A DNA stretch of 64,000 nucleotides from Paraburkholderia sediminicola (GTDB lineage Bacteria > Pseudomonadota > Gammaproteobacteria > Burkholderiales > Burkholderiaceae): assembly GCF_902859805.1 (NCBI RefSeq), contig NZ_CADIKC010000011.1, forward strand, positions 62,001 through 126,000. The letters are read 5' to 3'. The notes under the pieces are model-generated. The model did no database searches. It saw only the letters and a list, made by a program, of their open reading frames with translations, and was not told where the DNA came from. The translations under genes were made by a program, and so were the position numbers. The stretch's first letter is position 1. Every line of letters begins with the position of its first letter. Shown piece by piece: positions 1-8,515 of the stretch.

Positions 1-387
1 AGGATTCAGCACATTGGTCCAGAAGCCTTGCAGGAACAACTGACGCAACGATTTGGGTGCGCCGGCCGCGCGCGCTTCGCCCACCGCCTGATCCGCCGCC
101 GGTTTGGCGAAAATCAGGCGCACGCCGAGATACATCAGATAAATAGCGCCGACGAACTTGATGACGGTGAACGCAGTGGCCGAAGCGGCCAGTAGCGCCG
201 TCAAGCCGAACGCGCAAGCAAGCGAATGAACGCAGCAACCGGCGGAGATGCCGAGCGCGGACATCAGCCCTGCGCCACGCCCCTGCGCGACGCTGCGCCC
301 GACGATGTAAGCCGTATCGGGACCGGGCGTCACATTCAGCAGAAAGACCGCGACAACGAAAAACTCGAAATGGGTGATGCCAAACAT
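1..387 (-). CDS. LysE/RhtB-family amino-acid exporter (partial)
   Basis: The reverse strand opens with ATG at 387 and reads without a stop to the window edge, giving the first 129 residues of a protein usually about 205-210 aa long. It begins MFGITHFEFFVVAVFLLNVT, followed by PGPDTAYIVGRS, the conserved N-terminal signature of LysE/RhtB inner-membrane exporters. Three hydrophobic segments are visible. By family it would export amino acids or homoserine lactone-like compounds; the substrate cannot be told. It lies 113 bases downstream of fmt on the same strand but is preceded by its own inverted repeat (392-423), so separate control is likely. The C-terminus is outside the window. Confidence 0.85.
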   Translation of the reverse strand, partial: MFGITHFEFFVVAVFLLNVTPGPDTAYIVGRSVAQGRGAGLMSALGISAGCCVHSLACAFGLTALLAASATAFTVIKFVGAIYLMYLGVRLIFAKPAADQAVGEARAAGAPKSLRQLFLQGFWTNVLNP

Positions 388-391
388 GGGG

Positions 392-423
392 ATCCTCTAA
401 ACGCGGGCTGTTGCATAGAGGAT
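392..423. promoter_or_regulatory. Inverted repeat upstream of the LysE-type gene
   Basis: ATCCTCTA at 392-399 and TAGAGGAT at 416-423 form perfect 8-base arms separated by 16 bases. The inner arm ends 5 bases before the start codon at 387. The position fits an operator or leader hairpin for the exporter gene. No regulator is assigned. Confidence 0.35.
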
Positions 424-500
424 TCTAACGCGCTGCAGACTTGCAGCGGGGCTCCTGAACATCGGCCGAATGGACGATGTTCAAGCTATGCGCAAGGCGG

Positions 501-1487
501 TTATTTTGCTTCGGGAAGCTGAAAACGCTGACCCGCGGCGAGCGTGGCGCCGGCCAGGAATTCGCGCACCGGCAAGCGCTTGCCGCCGGGTTTTTGCAAT
601 TGCGTGAGACGCAGGGCGCCGTCGCCACAGGCGATCACGACGCCCTCCGGAGAGACGTCGGCGATCGTGCCAGGCGCTGTGTTGCCTTGCGCCTCGACCG
701 GGACTGCTGCCCAGATCTTGATCGACGTGCCGTCTTCCAGCGTGCCCACGCCACCGGGGAACGGGTCGAACGCGCGCACCTGACGCGCGAGGACCGCGGC
801 CGGCTTGCGCCAGTCGAGCGCAGCCTCGTGCTTGCCGATCTTTTCCGCGTAAGTCACGCCGTCGGCGGGCTGCGGCGTCGCCGCCAGCTTGCCGCTGCGC
901 TCGAGTTCGATTAGCGCTTCGACGATCAGCTTCGCGCCGTCTTGTGCGAGGCGGTCGTGCAATGTAGCCGTCGTATCGTCGGCAGAGATCGGCGTGCGCG
1001 CTTCGGAAATCATCGCGCCGGTGTCGAGGCCGACGTCCATCTGCATCAGCGTGATGCCGGTTTCCGCGTCGCCCGCCTCGATCGCGCGGTGGATCGGGGC
1101 GGCGCCGCGCCAGCGGGGCAACAACGACGCGTGAATGTTGATGCAGCCCAGCGCCGGAATATCGAGCACTTCCTGCGGCAGGATCAGACCATAGGCAGCC
1201 ACCACCATCACGTCATGCGGCGTGGCGCGCAGTTGATCGATCGCGGCGGCGGCTTCGGTCGGATATTTGCCGGCGCAGCGCAGCGAAGGGGGCTGCGCCA
1301 CGGCAAGCCCGTGTTCCTGCGCGTAACGCTTGACCGGACTCGCCTGCAATTTCATCCCGCGTCCCGCGGGCCGGTCGGGCTGAGTCAGCACAAGCGGCAC
1401 CGGAAAACCGGCGCTGTGAATCGCGGCCAGCGCGGCCGCGGCGAACTCCGGCGTACCGGCAAAGATGACGCGCAACGAATGACTCAT
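501..1487 (-). CDS. fmt: Methionyl-tRNA formyltransferase
   Basis: Formylates initiator Met-tRNA with 10-formyl-tetrahydrofolate in the cytosol. The 328-residue protein has normal length for the family. It starts MSHSLRVIFAGTPEFAAAAL, which matches the Rossmann-type N-terminus, and carries the HASLLPRWRGAAPI segment around residue 138 with the SLLPxxRG signature and catalytic His/Asn region. The C-terminal OB-like tRNA-binding domain follows, with a KPGGKRLPVREFL segment near the end. It lies 30 bases downstream of def on the same strand, the classic def-fmt operon in which formyl groups are added and later removed. Confidence 0.97.
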   Translation of the reverse strand: MSHSLRVIFAGTPEFAAAALAAIHSAGFPVPLVLTQPDRPAGRGMKLQASPVKRYAQEHGLAVAQPPSLRCAGKYPTEAAAAIDQLRATPHDVMVVAAYGLILPQEVLDIPALGCINIHASLLPRWRGAAPIHRAIEAGDAETGITLMQMDVGLDTGAMISEARTPISADDTTATLHDRLAQDGAKLIVEALIELERSGKLAATPQPADGVTYAEKIGKHEAALDWRKPAAVLARQVRAFDPFPGGVGTLEDGTSIKIWAAVPVEAQGNTAPGTIADVSPEGVVIACGDGALRLTQLQKPGGKRLPVREFLAGATLAAGQRFQLPEAK

Positions 1488-1517
1488 GAAGGGGGTAGTA
1501 GGCGGGGTGGACGCGCG

Positions 1518-2021
1518 TTACATCGCGTGGGCGAGCTTCTTCATCTTGCTCTTGATGCGCGTCTGCTTGAGCGACGACAGGTACTCGACGAACACGCGGC
1601 CCATCAGGTGATCCATTTCGTGTTGAATGCAAACGGCCAGCAAGCCTTCGCAATCCAGCTCGAAGGTCTCGCCCTTCTCGTTTAACGCCCGCACACGCAC
1701 TTTCTCGGCGCGCTCGACGTTGTCGTAAATGCCCGGTACCGAGAGGCAGCCCTCTTCCGACAACTTCTTCTCATCGCTCGACCAGATGATTTCCGGATTG
1801 ATGAAGGCGAGCAGTTCGTCGTGCGTTTCCGACACGTCGATCACGATCACGCGTTCATGCACGTCCACCTGGGTCGCCGCGAGACCGACGCCGGGCGCGG
1901 CGTACATCGTTTCGGACATGTCGGCGACGAGCCGGCGGATGCGGTCGTTGACTACTTCGACCGGCTTCGCAATCTTGTGCAGCCGCTTGTCCGGGTAATT
2001 GAGAATGTTCAGTAAAGCCAT
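1518..2021 (-). CDS. def: Peptide deformylase
   Basis: Removes the N-formyl group from nascent proteins. The product is 167 aa from the ATG at 2021 (MALLNILNYPDKRLHKIAKP). The open frame extends 40 codons further upstream, but that extension has no family resemblance. All three metalloprotease motifs are present: GVGLAATQV, EGCLSVPG (metal-binding Cys) and QHEMDHLMG (HExxH, two metal-binding His and catalytic Glu). Length is typical. It is transcribed ahead of fmt and divergently from dprA. Confidence 0.97.
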   Translation of the reverse strand: MALLNILNYPDKRLHKIAKPVEVVNDRIRRLVADMSETMYAAPGVGLAATQVDVHERVIVIDVSETHDELLAFINPEIIWSSDEKKLSEEGCLSVPGIYDNVERAEKVRVRALNEKGETFELDCEGLLAVCIQHEMDHLMGRVFVEYLSSLKQTRIKSKMKKLAHAM

Positions 2022-2264
2022 GATCTTGAGTGTGTTTTTTCGGCGCCGCTGCCGGTGGAAGGCTAGCGTTGGCCATTCGGCCAGGTTGTGGGCACATCGC
2101 GTTACGCAGAGGATAGAGGCTGTCGAACCGGTTCGATTCAACGCGCCACGTGCGCCAGGCGACGAGCCCGCGCGGGTGGGCGCGGCGCTGCAGTTATTTC
2201 GGATGATGAAAATTTTAGCATGGCGCCCGCCTGCCCGCTGGCCCCGTAAGAGGATCGACCGTCA

Positions 2265-3533
2265 ATGCATACCTTGCCCGCAACCGATATTGAACTCGCC
2301 GCCTGGCTGCGGCTTTCGCGCGCGCCGGGGCTGAAGCCCGCTGCCCTCCGCCTGCTGCTGGGCGCTTTCGGACTGCCGGAAGCGATCTTCAATCAATCGC
2401 CCGAAGCACTTGCCGAGTTTGCGGGAGAGGCCGCGGCGCGCGCCGTGCTAGCGCCGTCCAGTCCAGATTTCGATGCACAACTCGACGCGGTGATCGCATG
2501 GCGCGAGTTGCCCGGCAATCACGTGGTGACACTCGACGATCCCGCCTACCCGCCCGCGCTACTGACCATGCCCGATCCGCCGCCACTACTATATATAAAG
2601 GGCCGGCTGGATCTGCTGCATACAAGGGCGGTCGCTCTGGTTGGCAGCCGCAGCGCGACACCGCAAGGCGCTGAAGACGCGGAGCGCTTCGCACGTGAAC
2701 TTTCGCAGGCCGGTGTCACGATTGTGTCGGGGCTCGCGCTGGGCATCGACGGTGCCGCACATCGGGGTGGCCTGGAAGGCGTCGGTGGTACGGTGGCCGT
2801 GATCGGCACCGGCGCGGACCTCGTGTATCCGGCCGCGCATCATGCGCTGGCGCGGCAAATCGCGACGCAAGGCGCGATCCTTTCGGAGTGGCCGCTCGGC
2901 ACTCCGGCGCGCGCCGCCAATTTTCCGCAACGTAACCGCCTGATCGCCGGCCTCGTCAGCGGGGTTGTGATCATCGAGGCCGCCATGCGCTCGGGCTCGC
3001 TAATCACGGCTCGGCTTGCCAACGAAATGGGGCGCGATATCTTCGCATTGCCCGGCTCGATCCATGCGCCGTTGTCGCGCGGTTGTCATCGCATCATCAA
3101 GCAGGGCGCCAAGCTCGTGGAAACGCCCGATGAGGTGCTGGAGGAACTAGGCGTCGCGAGGCCCGTGGCAACGAAGGCCGCCAGCGGGCAGGCCGTTCTT
3201 TGGGACGGCGCGGTTGGCGGGCGGCGCTCCTCAAAGGGGCGGGCGTCGGTGACAGATCAAACGGATTCGATCGCCGCGTCACCGTCAGTCTCAGCTGCGA
3301 CCCAGCGAGAATTGTCGGCGGCGCCGGCAGCATCCACAGCCCCGCAGGCCATGAGCGCAGAGGCGTTGCAGCTCCTCGACGCACTCGGCCACGCCCCCGC
3401 CACGCTTGAAATTCTTGCCACCCGTACCGAGATGGGGGACGCGGCATTGCAAAACACGCTGCTGCAGCTCGAACTCGCCGGCCAGGTAACCGCGCTGCCC
3501 GGCGGCCGCTTCACGCGAGCCACCCGCGGCTGA
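2265..3533 (+). CDS. dprA: DNA-processing protein DprA (Smf)
   Basis: Loads RecA onto single-stranded DNA during natural transformation and protects incoming DNA. The 422-residue protein has an N-terminal helical region beginning TDIELAAWLRLSRAPGLKPA, and then the Rossmann-like DprA core. The core shows LVGSRSATPQG, a SGLALGIDGAAHRG block, and the PQRNRLIAGL and SGSLITAR segments, all hallmarks of the family. An alanine/serine-rich linker (about residues 305-365) leads to a C-terminal winged-helix-like domain. It is divergent from def. Confidence 0.96.
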   Translation: MHTLPATDIELAAWLRLSRAPGLKPAALRLLLGAFGLPEAIFNQSPEALAEFAGEAAARAVLAPSSPDFDAQLDAVIAWRELPGNHVVTLDDPAYPPALLTMPDPPPLLYIKGRLDLLHTRAVALVGSRSATPQGAEDAERFARELSQAGVTIVSGLALGIDGAAHRGGLEGVGGTVAVIGTGADLVYPAAHHALARQIATQGAILSEWPLGTPARAANFPQRNRLIAGLVSGVVIIEAAMRSGSLITARLANEMGRDIFALPGSIHAPLSRGCHRIIKQGAKLVETPDEVLEELGVARPVATKAASGQAVLWDGAVGGRRSSKGRASVTDQTDSIAASPSVSAATQRELSAAPAASTAPQAMSAEALQLLDALGHAPATLEILATRTEMGDAALQNTLLQLELAGQVTALPGGRFTRATRG

Positions 3534-3623
3534 CCCCGCATGGACCATGGGTTGACCACCATTCGGGATCGGCCATGCTACATTCGCGCCAAAGCACCTG
3601 ACAAAAGTACGCAAGGAACGACC

Positions 3624-4001
3624 ATGCCCGCGCTGAATCTCGACACCGACCAAGACCGGATCGCCGAGCGCGTCAACGAACCCGACACGCTGTTCGTGGC
3701 CTGCCTGTGCGCGGAGTGGTGCGGAACCTGTCGTGAGTATCGGGACGCCTTCGACCGGCTGGCGGACAAGCATCCAGAGATCTGTTTCGCATGGATCGAC
3801 ATCGAAACCCATGCGGACCGCTTCGACGATCTGGATGTCGAAAATTTCCCAACCATCCTGATCGAAGACTCAGTAACGACACGTTTTTTTGGCACGGTTT
3901 TGCCGCAGGCGGCGATTGTGGAGCGGATGTTGTCCGATCTGACGGCCGTGCCCGGCGTCAGCGGCGCGCCCAAACTGCGGCCCGCGCTCGCCGTCGCGTG
4001 A
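3624..4001 (+). CDS. Thioredoxin-fold protein
   Basis: A 125-residue cytosolic thioredoxin-like protein from ATG 3624, preceded by an AAGGAA ribosome-binding site; the 28 extra upstream in-frame codons look untranslated. The redox motif is CAEWCGTCREY, a CGTC active site in place of CGPC. The cis-proline region is NFPTILIED. Family knowledge says it exchanges disulfides with protein substrates; the partner is unknown. It follows dprA by 90 bases on the same strand, so co-transcription is possible. Confidence 0.85.
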   Translation: MPALNLDTDQDRIAERVNEPDTLFVACLCAEWCGTCREYRDAFDRLADKHPEICFAWIDIETHADRFDDLDVENFPTILIEDSVTTRFFGTVLPQAAIVERMLSDLTAVPGVSGAPKLRPALAVA

Positions 4002-4119
4002 GTGTGGCCACTAGCCGCTGAACCTTGCGGCACGGGCGTTGCGAGCGACACACAGCGCGTTTTCCGCAGCTTGCCCAGTTACTGAGCGCGCAATTATCAT
4101 GGCGCGCTTTTTATGGCAC

Positions 4120-4152
4120 TTGACACGCCGCGTTGGCGCCGTGTGCTATAAA
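4120..4152 (+). promoter_or_regulatory. Possible promoter for topB
   Basis: TTGACA occurs at 4120-4125. A TGnTATAAA extended -10-like sequence ends at 4152, about 100 bases before the topB start. The spacing (about 21 bases to TATAAA) is longer than ideal, so the -10 may act alone as an extended element. Weak prediction. Confidence 0.3.
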
Positions 4153-4250
4153 GCGGTCGTTATTGGGTCGCAAAGGTCGCAAACGAGGGTCGCGCTAATA
4201 AATGCGCACTCAAGGCCATCAACCCGGATCTACCAACCTCACATCGAGTC

Positions 4251-6926
4251 ATGTCCAAAGCACTGATCATCGCCGAAAAGCCTTCCGTCGCGAACGACAT
4301 CGCGCGCGCTTTGGGCGGCTTTACCAAGCATGACGAATACTACGAAAGCGACGATTACGTCCTTTCCTCGGCAGTCGGCCACTTGCTGGAAATCGCCGCG
4401 CCCGAAGACTATGAAGTAAAACGCGGTAAGTGGAGTTTCGCCAACCTGCCCGTCATTCCGCCGCATTTCGATCTGAATCCGATCGCCAAGAGCGAGTCGC
4501 GCCTGAAGGTGCTGACCAAGCTGCTCAAGCGTAAAGACGTCGATCGTCTCATCAACGCATGCGACGCGGGGCGCGAGGGCGAGCTGATTTTCCGCCTGAT
4601 CGCGCAGCACGCGAAAGCCAAGCAACCGGTACAACGCCTGTGGCTTCAGTCGATGACAGCCGGCTCGATCCGCGACGGCTTTGCCCGCTTGCGCAGCGAC
4701 GAAGAAATGCAGCCGCTCGCCGATGCGGCGCGCTGCCGCTCGGAAGCGGACTGGCTGGTCGGCATCAACGGCACGCGCGCCATGACCGCGTTCAACAGCA
4801 AGGGCGGCGGCTTCTTCCTGACCACGGTTGGACGGGTTCAAACGCCCACGCTGTCGATCGTTGTCGAGCGCGAAGAAAAGATTCGCCGCTTCGTGCCGCG
4901 CGATTATTGGGAAGTGAAGGCGGAGTTCGTCTGCGCAGCCGGTTTCTACGAAGGCCGCTGGTTCGATCCGCAATTCAAGCGCGACGAGTTCGATCCTGAA
5001 AAACGCGATTCGCGCCTATGGGCACTGCCCGCGGCCGAAACGATCGTCGCGGCCTGCCGCGGCCAGATTGGCAAGGTTACCGAAGAATCGAAGCCCTCCA
5101 CGCAACTGTCGCCGGCGCTGTTCGACCTGACCAGCTTGCAGCGTGAGGCCAACGGCCGCTTCGGCTTCTCGGCGAAGAACACTCTGGGCCTCGCACAGGC
5201 GCTGTACGAAAAGCACAAGGTGCTGACCTATCCCCGGACCGACGCGCGCGCATTGCCGGAAGACTATATGGATACGGTCAAGGAAACGCTTGGCATGCTC
5301 AAGGAGAGCAACAACTATCTCCCGTACGCCAAGCAGGTGCTCGACAAGGGCTGGGTGAAGCCGAACAAGCGCATTTTCGATAACTCGAAGATCAGCGACC
5401 ACTTCGCAATCATCCCGACGGCGCAGGCGCCCAAGAATCTGTCCGAGCCGGAACAGAAGCTCTACGACCTGGTCGTGAAGCGCTTCCTGTCGGTGTTCTT
5501 CCCGGCCGCGGAATATCGAGTGACGACGCGGATCACGGAAGTGGTCGGCCATCACTTCAAGACTGAAGGCAAGGTGCTGGTCGAACCGGGCTGGTTGCAG
5601 GTCTATGGCCGCGAAATCAGCGGTGAAGACGCGAACCTAGTGCCGGTGCAAAAGGACGAGAAGGTCAAGACGGACAAGATCGCCGCCCAGCAACTGGTGA
5701 CGAAGCCGCCCGCACGCTACAACGAAGCGACCTTGCTCTCGGCCATGGAAGGCGCGGGCAAACTGGTCGAAGACGACGAATTGCGCGAAGCCATGGCGGC
5801 CAAGGGGCTCGGTACGCCAGCCACGCGCGCCGCCATCATCGAAGGGCTGCTCGGCGAAAAATATCTGATCCGCGAAGGCCGCGATCTGATTCCGACCGCC
5901 AAGGCATTCCAGTTGATGACGCTGCTGCGCGGTCTCGGCGTGAAGGAACTGACCGCACCGGAATTGACCGGCGAGTGGGAATACAAGCTCTCGCAAATGG
6001 AGCGTGGCAACCTGCCGCGCGACGCGTTCATGCAGGAAATCGCCCGCATGACGCAAACCATCGTCAAGCGCGCGAAAGAGTACGATTCCGACACGATCCC
6101 GGGCGATTACGCGACGTTGCAGACGCCGTGTCCGAATTGCGGCGGTCAGGTGAAGGAAAACTACCGGCGCTTTGCGTGCTCGAAATGCGAGTTTTCGATC
6201 TCGAAGATTCCGGGCGGCCGTCAGTTCGAAATCCCGGAAGTTGAAGAGTTGTTGCAGAACAAGACGATCGGACCCCTGTCGGGTTTCCGCAGCAAGATGG
6301 GCCGTCCGTTCTCAGCGATCCTCAAGCTCTCGCTCGATGACGAGATCAAGAACTACAAGCTCGAGTTCGACTTCGGTCAGGATTCGGGCAGCGAAGACGG
6401 CGAACCGCCTGATTTCTCCGATCAGGAGGCGGTTGGCGCGTGCCCGAAGTGCAAGGGTCGCGTGTTCGAACACGGTATGAGCTACGTCTGCGAGAACTCG
6501 GTTGCCAATCCGAAGACTTGCGACTTCCGCTCGGGCAAGGTGATTCTGCAGCAGGAAATCGCGCGTGAGCAGATGGCGAAGTTGCTCGAGGAAGGACGCA
6601 CCGACCTGCTGACGAACTTCAAGTCGTCGCGCACCGGCCGCAACTTCAAGGCGTTCCTCGTCAAGCAGAACGACGGCAAGATCGGCTTCGAATTCGAGAA
6701 GAAAGAGCCGTCGGCCAAGACCGCAGCGAAAACCGCGGCGGCGAAGACTGCAGCGAAGGCAGCGCCGGAGTCGGATGACGAAGACGCACCGGTCGCAGTG
6801 AAGGCGGCGCCCGCGAAGAAGGCCGCGGCGAAGAAAGCACCTGCCACGAAGACTACGGCAGCGAAGACCGCCGCAGCCAAGAAGGCGCCGGCCAAGAAAG
6901 CAGTAGCGCGCAAGACGGGCTCGTAA
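4251..6926 (+). CDS. topB: DNA topoisomerase III with zinc ribbons and lysine/alanine tail
   Basis: A type IA topoisomerase that decatenates DNA and resolves recombination or replication intermediates. The 891-residue protein has the TOPRIM N-terminus (MSKALIIAEKPSVANDIARA) with the acidic cluster DAGREGE at 105-111. The nucleophile is Tyr327 in LTYPRTD. Two C-terminal Cys4-type ribbons follow: CPNCGG...CSKC (about residues 625-647) and CPKCKG...C...C (about 725-750). The last 70 residues are a repetitive AAKTAAAKKAPAKK-type tail resembling histone H1-like DNA-binding tails, found in beta-proteobacterial TopB but absent in E. coli. A strong terminator follows. Confidence 0.95.
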   Translation: MSKALIIAEKPSVANDIARALGGFTKHDEYYESDDYVLSSAVGHLLEIAAPEDYEVKRGKWSFANLPVIPPHFDLNPIAKSESRLKVLTKLLKRKDVDRLINACDAGREGELIFRLIAQHAKAKQPVQRLWLQSMTAGSIRDGFARLRSDEEMQPLADAARCRSEADWLVGINGTRAMTAFNSKGGGFFLTTVGRVQTPTLSIVVEREEKIRRFVPRDYWEVKAEFVCAAGFYEGRWFDPQFKRDEFDPEKRDSRLWALPAAETIVAACRGQIGKVTEESKPSTQLSPALFDLTSLQREANGRFGFSAKNTLGLAQALYEKHKVLTYPRTDARALPEDYMDTVKETLGMLKESNNYLPYAKQVLDKGWVKPNKRIFDNSKISDHFAIIPTAQAPKNLSEPEQKLYDLVVKRFLSVFFPAAEYRVTTRITEVVGHHFKTEGKVLVEPGWLQVYGREISGEDANLVPVQKDEKVKTDKIAAQQLVTKPPARYNEATLLSAMEGAGKLVEDDELREAMAAKGLGTPATRAAIIEGLLGEKYLIREGRDLIPTAKAFQLMTLLRGLGVKELTAPELTGEWEYKLSQMERGNLPRDAFMQEIARMTQTIVKRAKEYDSDTIPGDYATLQTPCPNCGGQVKENYRRFACSKCEFSISKIPGGRQFEIPEVEELLQNKTIGPLSGFRSKMGRPFSAILKLSLDDEIKNYKLEFDFGQDSGSEDGEPPDFSDQEAVGACPKCKGRVFEHGMSYVCENSVANPKTCDFRSGKVILQQEIAREQMAKLLEEGRTDLLTNFKSSRTGRNFKAFLVKQNDGKIGFEFEKKEPSAKTAAKTAAAKTAAKAAPESDDEDAPVAVKAAPAKKAAAKKAPATKTTAAKTAAAKKAPAKKAVARKTGS

Positions 6927-6981
6927 TTCGGGCGGAAGCTGGAGGGTATTCAGCCTCCGGCCAGCTTCGAACCTGCCGATA

Positions 6982-7018
6982 AAAAAGGCGCAGTCACTTA
7001 CGTGACTGCGCCTTTTTA
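6982..7018 (+). terminator. Rho-independent terminator after topB
   Basis: GGCGCAGTCAC and GTGACTGCGCC pair perfectly (11 bp) around a TTAC loop, followed by TTTTT. An A-run precedes the stem, so it could also stop transcription on the other strand. Confidence 0.9.
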
Positions 7019-7073
7019 TTTGTCGGCCCGACTGCGCTTACCTCAAGCACTGCCGGCGCCACTGCCCGAATCG

Positions 7074-8174
7074 TTACAGAGGCGACAGAGCGGTAGGCCG
7101 CGGACGGTTCGTCGTCTTTGCCAACGTCTTGGGCAGCGGCGATAACTCGCTATCCAGCAACCGTGACAGCGGCTCAGCGCCGTCGAACGCTTCCGGCGGC
7201 ATGGGATCCGCGGAATCGAGCGCAGCGGACGTGGCGGGCCTGCCAAGCCCGTCCTTGATCCACTGCTCGCCGAGCAGACTGTTCGGCGTCTGGCTGAAAT
7301 GCTCGACCAGATGATCGATGAACGTACGCACCTTCGCCGGCAAGTGACGGCGGCTCGGATAAGCGATGTTGATCTCGACCTGCGGCAAACGGAAATCACC
7401 GAGCAAACGCACGAGCCTGCCGCGTGTCATATCGCGGCCAATCAAGTAGCTCGGCAAAATCGCGATGCCCATGCCGAGCAGCGCGAACTGCCGCAGCATT
7501 TCCGTGTTGTTCGCCACGATCACGTTGACCGGTCGCACGCGCACTTCACCTTCCGAACCCGTGAACACCCGCTCGTCGCCCCAATACTCGGACGGCAAGC
7601 TCAGGCACGGGTGCTCGAGCAGATGTTCAGGGCGCGTGGGCGTGCCGTGCTTTTCCAGATACGCGGGTGTCGCGCACACCGTCATGCAGCCCGTGGTCAA
7701 ACGCCGCGTGACAATGCTCGCGCTGCGCATTTGCCGCGTGACCACCACGCCGACGTCGAAACCTTCTTCGACCAGATCAACCTGACGGTCGACCAGCGTG
7801 ACATCGGGAATGACTTTCGGATAGCGCTCCGCGTACGTCTGCAGCACGGGAGCAAGGTTATGCAACCCGAACACGACCGGTGCGACTATTCGCAACGTGC
7901 CAACGGGTTCGTGATTGCGCGCGACCACCATCTGCTCGACGTCTTCCAGTTCGTCGAGAATCTGGCGCGCGCGCTCTAGATAAACCTGACCGGATTCGGT
8001 CAGAGACAAGCTGCGGGTTGTGCGATTGAGCAGCCGCGTACCAAGACGGCCTTCGAGATCGGCAACGTGACGGGTGGCAACTGCGTTGGAAATATCCATC
8101 GCGCTCGCAGCGCGGGCAAAACTGCCGAGATCCGCCACTTTGACGAAAACTCGCATCGACTGCAAATGATCCAT
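7074..8174 (-). CDS. LysR-family transcriptional regulator
   Basis: A 366-residue LysR-type regulator. The winged helix-turn-helix spans residues 1-60 (MDHLQSMRVFVKVADLGSFA, with a second helix around AVATRHVADLEGRLG), and the periplasmic-binding-like effector domain follows to about 300. The last 60 or so residues are a proline/serine-rich extension not seen in the typical 300-residue members. The N-terminal wording fits the CrgA/AaeR-like subgroup (SFARAASAMDIS). It may govern a nearby gene, but none is divergent next to it. pckG lies upstream on the same strand behind a terminator. Confidence 0.9.
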   Translation of the reverse strand: MDHLQSMRVFVKVADLGSFARAASAMDISNAVATRHVADLEGRLGTRLLNRTTRSLSLTESGQVYLERARQILDELEDVEQMVVARNHEPVGTLRIVAPVVFGLHNLAPVLQTYAERYPKVIPDVTLVDRQVDLVEEGFDVGVVVTRQMRSASIVTRRLTTGCMTVCATPAYLEKHGTPTRPEHLLEHPCLSLPSEYWGDERVFTGSEGEVRVRPVNVIVANNTEMLRQFALLGMGIAILPSYLIGRDMTRGRLVRLLGDFRLPQVEINIAYPSRRHLPAKVRTFIDHLVEHFSQTPNSLLGEQWIKDGLGRPATSAALDSADPMPPEAFDGAEPLSRLLDSELSPLPKTLAKTTNRPRPTALSPL

Positions 8175-8286
8175 AAGACAACTCCTGCCGTGTTACAGCT
8201 TCCTGACAATTAGTGAAAACCAGTGAAGCGAACTTGGAATTCTCCTACGACTCGCGAAATCGTGCAGAAGTTGCCCGCGAAAGACG

Positions 8287-8303
8287 AAATATTGTCGATA
8301 TTT
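8287..8303. promoter_or_regulatory. Palindrome upstream of the LysR gene
   Basis: AAATAT-TGTCG-ATATTT is a perfect interrupted palindrome about 115 bases upstream of the LysR start. Its AT-rich dyad with a T-N11-A core is compatible with a LysR autoregulatory site. The assignment is by position only. Confidence 0.35.
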
Positions 8304-8464
8304 GTGCGACTGTGTTCCCCAGCGTGGGGCGCGACCCTCGATTGTTCCGACAAGAGCAACAATCTGCTGCACCGCAGCTTGCACTGTCTTTTTTGTTCGA
8401 ACAGATGCAACGGTCGTCCGGCATTGTGAAAACCGAAAAAGTCGCAATGCGGGGTCGGACCGGC

Positions 8465-8489
8465 AAAGAAAAACCGCCCGAAGGCGGCT
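8465..8489 (-). terminator. Rho-independent terminator of pckG
   Basis: On the reverse strand, GCCGCC-TTCG-GGCGG is followed by TTTTTCTTT. The stem has a stable TTCG tetraloop and lies about 30 bases past the pckG stop codon. Confidence 0.88.
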
Positions 8490-8515
8490 TCTGTGCGAAG
8501 TGACCACTCACCTAG

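Larger units (their letters stand above)
8175..8515. other. Intergenic region between LysR gene and pckG
   Basis: This 341-base gap holds the pckG terminator, the 17-bp palindrome listed separately, and the LysR gene promoter region. No convincing gene is seen on either strand. Confidence 0.6.

Noticed and set aside
431..448. CGCTGCA-GACT-TGCAGCG hairpin after fmt as a terminator
   Set aside because: The 7-bp stem is perfect but no T-run follows on the reverse strand, so a terminator call is not supported.
6714..6910. Tandem DNA repeats at the end of topB
   Set aside because: They encode the lysine/alanine tail in frame and are explained by protein repetition.
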